Assembly: GCF_001636695.1 (NCBI RefSeq)
Contig: NZ_LGEL01000020.1
Span: forward strand, 124,001 to 188,000
Reading direction: 5' to 3'
Length of the DNA stretch: 64,000 bases
From: Pedobacter panaciterrae
GTDB taxonomy: Bacteria > Bacteroidota > Bacteroidia > Sphingobacteriales > Sphingobacteriaceae
In this document: one piece after another, positions 26,839-36,162 of the stretch
Layout: the number at the start of each line of letters is the position of its first letter
Numbering within the stretch: the stretch's first letter is position 1
Notes under the pieces: model-generated
What the model saw: the letters and a program-made list of their open reading frames with translations, nothing else
Databases searched by the model: none
What the model was told of the DNA's origin: nothing
Translations under genes and position numbers: made by a program

Positions 26839-29800
26839 CTATTCATCAGGTTTTGTCAATGCATATACCGATGGCAGCATATTGAATTCCTGTTTAAAAT
26901 ATTTACTAAAATGCTTGGGGTTACTGAAGCCTACTTCGTAGGCAACCTCTGCAATAGTCATCTGCGATTTCAATAGCAGTGGTTTAGATTTTAATAGCCT
27001 GTAAGAACGTATATATTCTACAGGTGATTTACCTGTTAGCGGAAGCACCTTCTTATACAAACCTACTCTACTCATATTCATATCTGCACTTAACTGGTCA
27101 ACAGTGTAAGCAGAATCAGACAAATGTTGTTCTATATGAAAAGACAGCTGTCTGATGAACTTATCATCAACAGATTCAATTTCTGTTTCCAATGGTTTAA
27201 ACTCTACCTGCTTTTGATATGTCTTTTTTGAAAGTGCCTGTTGCTGCAATAAGTTCCTTATTTTGGATAAAAGAATCTCAAAGTTAAAAGGCTTAGTCAT
27301 GTAATCATTAGCCCCGGTTTCAAGACCCGTCAATTGTTCATCTTCAGTGGTTAATGCGGTAAGTAAAATTACAGGCAAATGAGCAGTACGTTTATCTGCT
27401 TTAATTTTCCGGCAAAGATCAATGCCGTTCATTTCAGGCATACTCACATCGCTAACAATCAGATCAGGGTGTACAGACAGTATTTTTTGCCATCCCTCCT
27501 TACCATTGGAAGCCTCTGCTATCTGGTAATATTCTTTTAAATTGTCTTTTAAATAGAACCTAAAATCTTCGTTATCTTCTACCAGCATAAGTACAGGCTT
27601 TTTGCTTTTCCATACAAATTTGGAATCGCTTACAACATTTTCTTCTACTCCTGCGGTAATCAATAAATCCAGCCTGGCCTCTGAACCAGATGGTGCTATA
27701 TCAGTTTTAGGAAACACAAGGTAAACTGTAAATTCAGTTCCTTCATTCACTACACTATCAACCGTAATGCGTCCTCCATGCAGACGTACAAATTCCCTGG
27801 TAATTGACAAACCTATGCCACTACCCTGATTAACAATGGAATCGGGAACATCATTTTGGAAAAACCTTTCAAATATCCTTGTTTTATTATCTTCCGGAAT
27901 GCCGATACCTGTATCAGATACTTTGAGAATTAGTTGAGTTTGTTTTTCTTCATTAATTGTAGTGAGCAAGCCTACCTTCACTTTGCCATCCTGCGGTGTA
28001 AATTTAAATGCATTGGAAAGCAGATTGAATAATATCCTTTCAATCTTATCATGATCAAAGAGGGTAATCAGGCTCTTTCTATCTGTTTGAAAACTAAAAC
28101 TGATGTTCTTTCTGTCAGCTATATCACTAAAAGAAAATGACAGTTCCTGAATAAAAGAAATAATATCTCCCGTTTTAGGATGTAATTTTAATTCATGTAC
28201 CTCCATCCTCCTGAAATCCAACAACTGATTTACCAGATTCAGCAAACGGCGTCCGTTCCGCTGAATCATCTGCAATTGCGGCCTTTCTGAATCCTGAGCC
28301 TGTTTAATCAGTTTCTCAAGCGGGGTGATGATCAGCGACAAGGGAGTCCTGAACTCATGACTTACATTGGTAAGAAATTTTATTTTAAGCAGGTCCAGCT
28401 CATGCATACGCTTTGCCTGTTGCCGCTCCTGTTCTATTAAAAATTCTTTCTTTATCCTTTGAATACCACGATGCCTGATAAAAAACAGCGTACCACCAAT
28501 GATTAGTATATAGATGATATAAGCTAGCGTAGTTCTCCAAAATGGCGGCATAATGGTAATATTAAGACTCGTCTCATTATTTACCCAATTTCCCGAAGCA
28601 TCAGTGGAAATAACTTTAAAAGTATAATCGCCCGGATCAATATTGGTATATGTTGCCAATCGGTTATTCCCCTGAAGTTCCTGCCAATGCTGATCAAACC
28701 CTTCCAACTTATACCTGTATTTTATTTTTTGAGGATTAAAAAAATTCAATGCTGCAAACTCCAGTGCAAACCCATTCTGACTATAATTCAGTTTTAAATC
28801 TTTTGTAAAAATGATAGACTTCTTCAATATGACCCTTCCATTTACCTGATCGTCAATACCAATGCTTCTGTTAGAAATCTGCAAATCGGTAAGAACTATA
28901 ACAGGTTTGGTATTGTCGTTCCTGATATCCGCAGGCTTAAAAAGATTAAAGCCATTTGCCCCGCCAAACAAAAGCTCTCCCGACCTGGTCTTATACCCTG
29001 CATTGGCATTAAATGCATTGCCCTGCAAGCCATCATGCTCATCGTACTTACGAAAGGTATAGGAAAATTTGTCCTTATTTATCTTCTTAACAATGACTTC
29101 GAACAAACCGTTAGCAGTGCTTACCCAGAGATTTTTGTCATTATCTTCAACAACCTTCAATGTTGTCATTTCAGTGAGACCATCCTTACTATCGAAATTC
29201 TGAAACTCTGCAGATTCAGGATTTAGCCTGCTTAAACCATCACGTGTAGATATCCATATAAAACCATAGCTATCCTCCATCATGCCATAAACAACATTAT
29301 TGGTTAACGATTTTTTATCGCCGGGTTTATTTTTGTAATGAATGAATCTTCCATCCGTTTTCATTTCATCTACACCTTCCGAAGTACCAATCCAAATACT
29401 GCCCTTTCTATCCTCAATTAAACAGGAAAGCGAATTTGAAATTATACCATTCTTTTCTCCTGCCTTCTTATGAAGAAAAATGCCTTTGTTTCTATCAAAT
29501 TTATCTAGTCCACCTCCTAAAGTTGCAATCCATAAATTATCTTTACTGTCTTCCAGAATATCCCACACCCGATCATCTGCAATACTGTTTACATCCTGGC
29601 TATCATGTTTATAGTTGATAAACTTTGTGCCATCAAAACAGCTTAAACCACCAAAATAAGTGCCTACCCATAGTTTTTTATGATGATCTATAAACAGGCT
29701 GACAATAATATCGTTACTCAGGCTGTTTTGATTCCCGGGCTCATGCACATACCTTTTAAACTGCCCGGTTTTACGGTTAAAATAAAACAATCCGCCACCA

Positions 29801-30963
29801 TTCGTACCTATCCAGATGTTGCCCAGCTCATCTTCTACAAAACGATTTACATCATCGTAGGTAAGCCCGCGGGGATTTGCATTCTGATGTTTATAAAGCG
29901 GGAATTTGAGAATCTTTTCATGATAAAAGCTAACCCCTCTTTTAAATGTACCTACCCATATTATACCCGAATGGTCTTTATAGAGGGTTAAAATAGCATT
30001 TTGACCAATGCTTTTAATATCGTCTTCTTTATTAACAAGATACCTGACACTAAAATTCCTTTTATCTAATAAATTAACGCCACCATGATCCGTACCTATC
30101 CAGATCAATCCTTTATCGTCCTGAATGATACTACTGATCAGGTTATTATTAAGCCCATTTGGCGCTTTGTCTATAAATCTGGTTTTTCCCGTTTTAGTTT
30201 CGTAAAAATCGATCCCCCTCTGACTGTTCAGGGTATAAATCCAGAGATCGGAGGCATTATCAACAAATAGTTTAAAGTTTTGAAAAGCCAAAGGATCATT
30301 ACGTTTAAATACATTGATGCGCTTTTGAACCTGACCTGTAGAACTATTGAGCAATTCAATGGTCTTGTCGGTATGAATAACCCAAATGTCTCCATTCGGT
30401 CCTTTTTGTAATGCTGAAACAGGAGAATTGAATATTGAGGCAGCATTCTTTGTATCCGGTTTTAAATGAATACTTTTTTTGCTGACGGTATCATACTTAA
30501 ATATACCTTCTTCGCCAGCGTTGAACCAAAAACCTCCCGCATTATCTTTTATTACTTCTATGATCTTTTTAGCATCGATGTCTAACTTCTTCAGGTATGG
30601 CTTCACATCCCTTATGAAAATCTGAATTTCTGCATCATAGATATTCGCCCCATTCTTAGTTTCCAGATATAACTTATTATCAGGCAGCTCAAAAATATTA
30701 GCAATAAAATCATCGCTTATTGATTTAATATCTCTTGGATCGTGCTTAAAAACTTTAATCTGCTGACCATCAAACCGATTTAATCCGGAAAGAGTACCAA
30801 TCCATATAAAACCTTTACTGTCCTTAAGAATTGTATTTACCTGATTATGCGAAAGTCCATCAGAGAGATTTATACTGGAAAACTGAATCTGGTCTTGTTG
30901 AGCTAACCCGGCAAATGAAATCAGGAAGAAGATTAATGCAATTATGGTTTTCCTTGCAAACAT
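26839..30963 (-). CDS. Hybrid two-component system regulator with beta-propeller sensor (HTCS)
   Basis: A 1374-residue single-protein sensor and regulator. A signal peptide (to about 22) precedes some fourteen two-component-regulator propeller repeats (IWIGT.GGLNRFD-type) making two seven-bladed propellers, a Y_Y_Y domain (about 700-785) and one transmembrane helix (about 800-820). Then come histidine kinase (VSHEFRTP, His near 868; N-box SNAFKFT; G1 VSDTGIGIP), receiver (IVSDVSMPEMNG, Asp near 1166) and AraC-type HTH (about 1265-1365). Such proteins detect oligosaccharides in the periplasm and switch on neighbouring PULs. Its ATG overlaps the kinase stop by one base (TAATG), so it is expressed as the last gene of the susC2 operon. 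Confidence 0.95.
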   Translation of the reverse strand: MFARKTIIALIFFLISFAGLAQQDQIQFSSINLSDGLSHNQVNTILKDSKGFIWIGTLSGLNRFDGQQIKVFKHDPRDIKSISDDFIANIFELPDNKLYLETKNGANIYDAEIQIFIRDVKPYLKKLDIDAKKIIEVIKDNAGGFWFNAGEEGIFKYDTVSKKSIHLKPDTKNAASIFNSPVSALQKGPNGDIWVIHTDKTIELLNSSTGQVQKRINVFKRNDPLAFQNFKLFVDNASDLWIYTLNSQRGIDFYETKTGKTRFIDKAPNGLNNNLISSIIQDDKGLIWIGTDHGGVNLLDKRNFSVRYLVNKEDDIKSIGQNAILTLYKDHSGIIWVGTFKRGVSFYHEKILKFPLYKHQNANPRGLTYDDVNRFVEDELGNIWIGTNGGGLFYFNRKTGQFKRYVHEPGNQNSLSNDIIVSLFIDHHKKLWVGTYFGGLSCFDGTKFINYKHDSQDVNSIADDRVWDILEDSKDNLWIATLGGGLDKFDRNKGIFLHKKAGEKNGIISNSLSCLIEDRKGSIWIGTSEGVDEMKTDGRFIHYKNKPGDKKSLTNNVVYGMMEDSYGFIWISTRDGLSRLNPESAEFQNFDSKDGLTEMTTLKVVEDNDKNLWVSTANGLFEVIVKKINKDKFSYTFRKYDEHDGLQGNAFNANAGYKTRSGELLFGGANGFNLFKPADIRNDNTKPVIVLTDLQISNRSIGIDDQVNGRVILKKSIIFTKDLKLNYSQNGFALEFAALNFFNPQKIKYRYKLEGFDQHWQELQGNNRLATYTNIDPGDYTFKVISTDASGNWVNNETSLNITIMPPFWRTTLAYIIYILIIGGTLFFIRHRGIQRIKKEFLIEQERQQAKRMHELDLLKIKFLTNVSHEFRTPLSLIITPLEKLIKQAQDSERPQLQMIQRNGRRLLNLVNQLLDFRRMEVHELKLHPKTGDIISFIQELSFSFSDIADRKNISFSFQTDRKSLITLFDHDKIERILFNLLSNAFKFTPQDGKVKVGLLTTINEEKQTQLILKVSDTGIGIPEDNKTRIFERFFQNDVPDSIVNQGSGIGLSITREFVRLHGGRITVDSVVNEGTEFTVYLVFPKTDIAPSGSEARLDLLITAGVEENVVSDSKFVWKSKKPVLMLVEDNEDFRFYLKDNLKEYYQIAEASNGKEGWQKILSVHPDLIVSDVSMPEMNGIDLCRKIKADKRTAHLPVILLTALTTEDEQLTGLETGANDYMTKPFNFEILLSKIRNLLQQQALSKKTYQKQVEFKPLETEIESVDDKFIRQLSFHIEQHLSDSAYTVDQLSADMNMSRVGLYKKVLPLTGKSPVEYIRSYRLLKSKPLLLKSQMTIAEVAYEVGFSNPKHFSKYFKQEFNMLPSVYALTKPDE

Positions 30964-32420
30964 TAAAGATTCATTTTATAAAATTCGTGCATGGTATTCT
31001 TTAAGTCAGAATAAAGCGCTTTAAAGATCATAAAATTCCTCAAATAAATCTCGCCATTTTTGGGGTTTGGTTTAATCATTTTTGGCTTTTCATTTAATAA
31101 ACCGGCGTAATCACTAATTAAACCAAGAGTTTTCATGGCCAATAATGCTGCACCAACTGCCGAAGCATCTTCAGTTTGTGTAATCAGAAGATCTTTCCCT
31201 GTAATATCGGCCATTATCTGCATCCAGATTTCTGATTTTACAATTCCTCCACTGATATTGATTTGTTTAATAGGTTCAGAATTTTTCTGCATGGCATCAA
31301 GAACATCATACATCGCATAACAGATTCCCTCCAGTACGGCCCTCGAGAAATGGGCTTTCCCATGTTCAAGCTTTACCCCAAAGAATACACCGCAGCTTTC
31401 GCTATCCCATATTGGAGCGCGGTCTCCGGTCAGATAGGGTAAAAACAACAGCCCATTGCTCCCTGCCTTTACATTTGCGATTTCAGCAAAGAGTTGTTCG
31501 TAATCCCTTTCTCCCAACTCATGCTCAATATTATTTTTTATCCACCATTGTAAGGCAATACCTCCATTATTTATTGGACCACCGCAAATAAAAGTATCCT
31601 TATCAAGGATATAACTAAATGTCATCGCCTTTTCATTCGGCAAAGGCCTATCGCTGGCTATTCTTACTGCTCCACTTGTACCTATAGTCATCACGGCAAT
31701 TCCGGGTTTAATGCCCTCACTACCCAGGTTGGCCATACAACCATCGCTTGCTCCTATTACAACAGCAATACCGGAATCAAGAAACTTAGTGTAATCAGTT
31801 TGTACAGGTTCAGAAAGCATTTCACTATCTATCCCCGTGATATTAAGGGAATCTGTATGCCAGGTTAGCTGATCAATGTTAAATAAACCTGTGCATGAGG
31901 CGATAGAGTAATCTATCTTAAATTCTTTGAAAAGCTTGTACCAAATATATTCTTTTATAGAAATGAACTTATGCGTCTGTTTAAACAAATCCGGATTATG
32001 CTCCCTGAGCCAAATGATTTTGCATAAAGGCGACATTGCGTGCAGTGGTGTACCTGTTGCTTTATAAATTGACAAGCCAATTTCAGAACTTCTTAATCTT
32101 TTAGCAATCTCAGAACTTCTGTTATCGGCCCAGGTTATCATTGGCGCCAGTGCATTACCATTTTCATCAACAGATATCAGGCTATGCATTGCACTGCTAA
32201 GGCATATTGCTTTTGGCATAGCACCAATTTCAACTATCATTCCATCCATGCTTTTCTTAAAAGCATTCCAGATTTCTTCGGGATCCTGCTCATGAAAACC
32301 GGGATGTGGCGAGGTAAAAGAATAATGTTCCTGAAAAGCCCCAAATGACTTGCATTTGGTATCTACAGCAACCGCTTTTACACTCCCCGTACCGATATCT
32401 ATCCCTAAAACATAATCCAT
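30963..32420 (-). CDS. FGGY-family carbohydrate kinase, gluconokinase-like
   Basis: A 485-residue kinase. The N-terminal phosphate loop is LGIDIGTGSVKAVAVD. SSAMHSLISVDENG and MITWADNRSSEIAKRL are typical of the FGGY gluconokinase (B. subtilis GntK-type) branch, and the second FGGY domain includes ISGGIVKSEIWMQIMADITG and DASAVGAALLA. It would phosphorylate a sugar or sugar acid, most likely D-gluconate, in the cytoplasm. Xylulokinase or another FGGY specificity cannot be excluded. It follows the lipoprotein oxidoreductase by 40 bp and is coupled to the hybrid regulator gene. Confidence 0.85.
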   Translation of the reverse strand: MDYVLGIDIGTGSVKAVAVDTKCKSFGAFQEHYSFTSPHPGFHEQDPEEIWNAFKKSMDGMIVEIGAMPKAICLSSAMHSLISVDENGNALAPMITWADNRSSEIAKRLRSSEIGLSIYKATGTPLHAMSPLCKIIWLREHNPDLFKQTHKFISIKEYIWYKLFKEFKIDYSIASCTGLFNIDQLTWHTDSLNITGIDSEMLSEPVQTDYTKFLDSGIAVVIGASDGCMANLGSEGIKPGIAVMTIGTSGAVRIASDRPLPNEKAMTFSYILDKDTFICGGPINNGGIALQWWIKNNIEHELGERDYEQLFAEIANVKAGSNGLLFLPYLTGDRAPIWDSESCGVFFGVKLEHGKAHFSRAVLEGICYAMYDVLDAMQKNSEPIKQINISGGIVKSEIWMQIMADITGKDLLITQTEDASAVGAALLAMKTLGLISDYAGLLNEKPKMIKPNPKNGEIYLRNFMIFKALYSDLKNTMHEFYKMNL

Positions 32421-32460
32421 AATGACAATTTAATATTGCAAGATAGAAAATGAATTATAA

Positions 32461-33825
32461 CTATTTCTTTCTGGCAAGATCTAGTGCCGCAGTAATTGTA
32501 TAATATTTTGCAATCATGTTAGGTACTTCCCAGGCTGGAATATTCTTATTTTTCAGGTAACTCAAAAACTTTTCGGTTACCCTTGCAAAATGTGCCTCAT
32601 GTCCTTCTTTGTATTTATCAGGAATATTAACCCACCATCCGGTTTTTGTTTTCGTAAGCGAAATACCAGGAAACTTGCCCTGTAATTTTTTAAGTTCATC
32701 ATTTAATGCTCCCTCAAAAGCAGCATCCTTTTGATTTATAGGTTCGATATATAATTCAGGTTTAAATTTCTGTTCTGCTCCCTGTTTTATTATCAGATTA
32801 GCCTTTGTTCCACGCATAATAGAATAGTGGGTATCACCTGTACCTTCAGGTGCCTTGTAATTCCATTTTACGGAAACTTTAGCATGCACACCACGAAGTT
32901 TATAATTGATCTCTCCGTTTGAAAACACCTTAAGGACACTATCATTAACCACATCCTTTTTAAGATAATCCGGAAATACGGTTGATTTAGTGATGGTATT
33001 AAACTGGCTTAAAGTTAAGTCTGTACTTGACCTTTTAGCTGACATCAACTGAATATCAGTTTTGTAATCAAGCGTCTGATCAGGAAAACATTCCCATTGC
33101 ACCAGATCTACCAAATGTGTGGTTACATCAACAATCCCCTCTCCTTCCTGAGCTACATCCATAAACCAGGCAGGTCTAACCAAAACACTTCCGGAAACAT
33201 ACTTATAAAAATAATGAACACTTTCTTTTGTTACAGCAGGATTATCAGGTGTTCCTTTTTCAAGCATACCAAAAACTTCAGGAATCATGGAAAACTCTCT
33301 TTGCAACATGGTGGTGATTTCATAACGTTCTGTCATGATATCATATAACAACAGTTTCTTATCTGCTGCGGTTTTAAATGCATCTTTTAACACTTCAAAA
33401 CTAGCCGCATCGATTGCCATTGGCTTATCGGCCAAAACATTTAACCCCGCTTCAACCGATCTTTTGATATAGTTCGTTTTCTTCTGATTGTTTCCGGCCA
33501 AAACAACAACATTCCCCTTTTTTTCGGCAATCATTTTATCCAGATAATCATCTCCCAGATAAACTTCTTCCTTCCACGCAGTTGGATTATCCGGACGTTT
33601 ATTATACCCCTCAATCTTTGACAAATGTAATTCCACGTCGTTTCCTTTAGGAGCATACACATGAACAGTAGAATCAACATCCTTATACATGGATTTCTGC
33701 ACTAAGGCGGCATGAAAATGCCCGGGGTCAAGGGTTATCAGCTTCACCGCACTATCATCATGTTTTTTAGGCTGGGTACATCCTGCTATTACAATTAGAG
33801 GGATCATTATTAGTTTCCTTTTCAT
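32461..33825 (-). CDS. Lipoprotein putative oxidoreductase (Gfo/Idh-related, C-terminal Oxidoreduct_C type)
   Basis: A 454-residue protein with a lipoprotein signal (IPLIVIAGC, Cys near 16). The Rossmann-like half begins LITLDPGHFHAALVQ, where the usual GxGxxG is replaced, and has VLADKPMAI in place of the classical EKP. The C-terminal half (about 190-454) resembles the putative oxidoreductase C-terminal family of Bacteroidota. It is tethered to a membrane, presumably facing the periplasm or surface, which is unusual for a NAD(P)-linked enzyme; a tightly held cofactor would be needed. It starts 3 bp after the Tat-exported Gfo/Idh gene. Confidence 0.8.
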   Translation of the reverse strand: MKRKLIMIPLIVIAGCTQPKKHDDSAVKLITLDPGHFHAALVQKSMYKDVDSTVHVYAPKGNDVELHLSKIEGYNKRPDNPTAWKEEVYLGDDYLDKMIAEKKGNVVVLAGNNQKKTNYIKRSVEAGLNVLADKPMAIDAASFEVLKDAFKTAADKKLLLYDIMTERYEITTMLQREFSMIPEVFGMLEKGTPDNPAVTKESVHYFYKYVSGSVLVRPAWFMDVAQEGEGIVDVTTHLVDLVQWECFPDQTLDYKTDIQLMSAKRSSTDLTLSQFNTITKSTVFPDYLKKDVVNDSVLKVFSNGEINYKLRGVHAKVSVKWNYKAPEGTGDTHYSIMRGTKANLIIKQGAEQKFKPELYIEPINQKDAAFEGALNDELKKLQGKFPGISLTKTKTGWWVNIPDKYKEGHEAHFARVTEKFLSYLKNKNIPAWEVPNMIAKYYTITAALDLARKK

Positions 33826-33828
33826 AGT

Positions 33829-35265
33829 TTAACTCTTTTTATCAAGAATATAGTTGGTTCCATAGGGATAACGCTGCGGCCTTGATAATAATTTATTGGC
33901 TTCTACATTATCTTTAAAAATTTCTTTCTTAGGATCCCAATATAGCTTTTTTGAAGATCTCATTGCTGCATGTGCAATTAAACATGCACTACAAGAGCGA
34001 TGCGCTACCTCAGCAGGGCTGATGGTTGGTTTTCCGCTTTCAATACAATCAAGCCAGTTGCCATGTTGCTCAGGACTTTCGTACAAATGAATTTCATTAG
34101 CCTCTATTTTAGAAGTCAGGATACCAGGGTCACTCGCATAAAATGCTTTATTCTCTTTACTACCCGACCCCGGATCAGTACTGGTTACCCCAACATTCCC
34201 TCTTGATACAAAGATCCAACCATTACTTCCCTCAAACCTTACCCCATTAGGATTTTTACTATTCATTACCATATTTACCCCATTGGCATACTTAGCATGA
34301 ACTTCATAATCGCCATGTACATTCCATAAACCATCTTTAGGAAATTCAGCATGAGCTTCAACTTCAATTGGGCCGGTATGTTCTGTATTCATTCCCCAGT
34401 GTGCAATATCGATATGATGTACTCCCCAACCCGTAATCATACCAGCACCAAACTGTTCTAACCTCAACCATCCTCCGCGTGATTCCGGATCTGTTTGTGA
34501 ATGAACACGATCTTCGGTATAATAGATATAAGGTGTAGAACCAAGCCACATATCATAATTGAAATTCGCTGGAATCGGCATCTCTGTGGTGCTTCCGCCT
34601 GCAGGATCTGAAGGCAACCCAATCTGCACACTCTGAAGTTTTCCTATCCTTCCATTTCTTACCAGTTCACATGCCCTCTTAAATTGCGGCCATGGGTTAA
34701 CTGAACGCTGTTGACTGCCTAGTTGAAAGGTAACCCCTGATTTTCGGACCATATCACTCATCATCCTTCCTTCCTCAATAGTTAATGAAGTTGGTTTTTG
34801 AAGATAAATGTGCTTACCTGCAAGGGCGGCTTCAATAGCTGGCTGTGCGTGCCAATGATCCGGTGTACTGATCATCACTGCATCAATATCTTTATTGGCC
34901 AGCAGGTCATGATAATCATCATAGGTTTTGATATCTATATAGTTTACATTACCTGTTTTTTTTGTATACCAGCCCTCTACAAGTTGTTTTCCACTCTTTA
35001 ATCTGTTACTGTCCAGATCTGCAATTGCCACAATACGGGCTTTATCATATTTAAAGGTTTCGGCAAGATCATGTGTCCGGGCAATTCGGCCGCAGCCGAT
35101 CTGGCCAATATTAATTTTATTGCTCGGTGCGTTTTTACCAAACACAGAAGCAGGAACTATGGTAGGGAAGCCGGTTAAGGCAACAGAAGTAACAACAGCA
35201 CTCTTAACAGCCGTTTTCATGAAATCTCTTCTGCTATATGGAAGTTTTTCATTTTCGTTCATCAT
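33829..35265 (-). CDS. Tat-exported Gfo/Idh/MocA-family oxidoreductase
   Basis: A 478-residue protein. A twin-arginine signal YSRRDFMKTAV is followed by a hydrophobic stretch to about 42. The nucleotide fold starts INIGQIGCGRIARTHD (GxGxxG), and the signature region reads YLQKPTSLTIEEGR, with Gln in place of the usual Glu of EKP. A long C-terminal beta domain follows (WGVHHIDIAHWGMN, His pair near residues 280). Tat export implies folding with the cofactor before transport to the periplasm. Oxidation or reduction of a sugar is the usual role of the family; the substrate is unknown. Confidence 0.88.
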   Translation of the reverse strand: MMNENEKLPYSRRDFMKTAVKSAVVTSVALTGFPTIVPASVFGKNAPSNKINIGQIGCGRIARTHDLAETFKYDKARIVAIADLDSNRLKSGKQLVEGWYTKKTGNVNYIDIKTYDDYHDLLANKDIDAVMISTPDHWHAQPAIEAALAGKHIYLQKPTSLTIEEGRMMSDMVRKSGVTFQLGSQQRSVNPWPQFKRACELVRNGRIGKLQSVQIGLPSDPAGGSTTEMPIPANFNYDMWLGSTPYIYYTEDRVHSQTDPESRGGWLRLEQFGAGMITGWGVHHIDIAHWGMNTEHTGPIEVEAHAEFPKDGLWNVHGDYEVHAKYANGVNMVMNSKNPNGVRFEGSNGWIFVSRGNVGVTSTDPGSGSKENKAFYASDPGILTSKIEANEIHLYESPEQHGNWLDCIESGKPTISPAEVAHRSCSACLIAHAAMRSSKKLYWDPKKEIFKDNVEANKLLSRPQRYPYGTNYILDKKS

Positions 35266-35295
35266 ATGATCTAGGTTTATTAAGTTAATATTTGG

Positions 35296-36162
35296 TTAGT
35301 AGCGCAGTGGTGTGTTTCGTGAATCTGCGTATGCTTTAGTGTAATCTATTTTTTTATACTGGCCTGCAACGTAGTTAATGCCCTGAAGGATGTGTTTGAT
35401 AAAAACCGGATCTTCATAATTCTCTTTATCGTGACCAAGCGCTGTGATCCAAACATTTCCCCCGTCAAATTGCTGGTACCATACCGCAGGATACAACTCA
35501 GAAAAAGGAGCTGAAAACGTTTTTATTTTCTCAGCGTCTGCCGGATCAGATGAATCTAAAGAAGTAACATCATGTGCCATTATTACCTTAATACCAGGGT
35601 ACAATTCTTTAGCAAAATAGCATTCATCTTTTCTTTCCCAAACTTTTGGCAAACCTGCAACAGATGGATGCGAGGGATCAATTACTTTTACGGTAAACTT
35701 TTGGTTTCTGGCATGCCATGCAAAGGTACCTCCCAGCATTTGCTTAAACCACTGCCAGTTTCGTTCCGTACCCGTTACAGAGTGCAAACCAACAAAGCCG
35801 CCGCCTGCTTCAATATATCTTCTAAAGGCTAGTCTTTGTCCATCGGTATCAAACACATCATTATTGGTACTTGGAAAAATCAGTAGCGTATACTGTTTTA
35901 AATTTGCCTCTGTAAAAATAGCAGGATCATCAGATACATCTGTATCAAACCCATTTTCCTTTCCTAATTTCTGAATACATTTTACTGCGTTGGGAATATT
36001 ATCATGGACATAGCCCTTCCCGTTTTTGGTATACACCAGCACTTTTATTTTTTTTAGCGTATTGGCTTTTTCAGCGGCCATAGCAAATGGAATGCACAAT
36101 ATCCACAATGCAGAAAGCAGGATACTTGCTTTGAATTTAAATGTTAAAATTGATACGTTCAT
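35296..36162 (-). CDS. ThuA-family trehalose-utilisation-like protein
   Basis: A 288-residue exported protein (signal peptide to about 30, AMAAEKAN). The ThuA glutamine-amidotransferase-like fold is shown by KVLVYTKNGKGYVHDNIPNAV, FPSTNNDVFD, YIEAGGGFVGLHSVTGTERNW and VWITALGHDKENYEDP. ThuA-type proteins accompany ThuB-type Gfo/Idh dehydrogenases in pathways that make 3-keto glycosides, which fits the two oxidoreductases downstream. Its ATG overlaps the DUF6807 stop by one base. Confidence 0.9.
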   Translation of the reverse strand: MNVSILTFKFKASILLSALWILCIPFAMAAEKANTLKKIKVLVYTKNGKGYVHDNIPNAVKCIQKLGKENGFDTDVSDDPAIFTEANLKQYTLLIFPSTNNDVFDTDGQRLAFRRYIEAGGGFVGLHSVTGTERNWQWFKQMLGGTFAWHARNQKFTVKVIDPSHPSVAGLPKVWERKDECYFAKELYPGIKVIMAHDVTSLDSSDPADAEKIKTFSAPFSELYPAVWYQQFDGGNVWITALGHDKENYEDPVFIKHILQGINYVAGQYKKIDYTKAYADSRNTPLRY

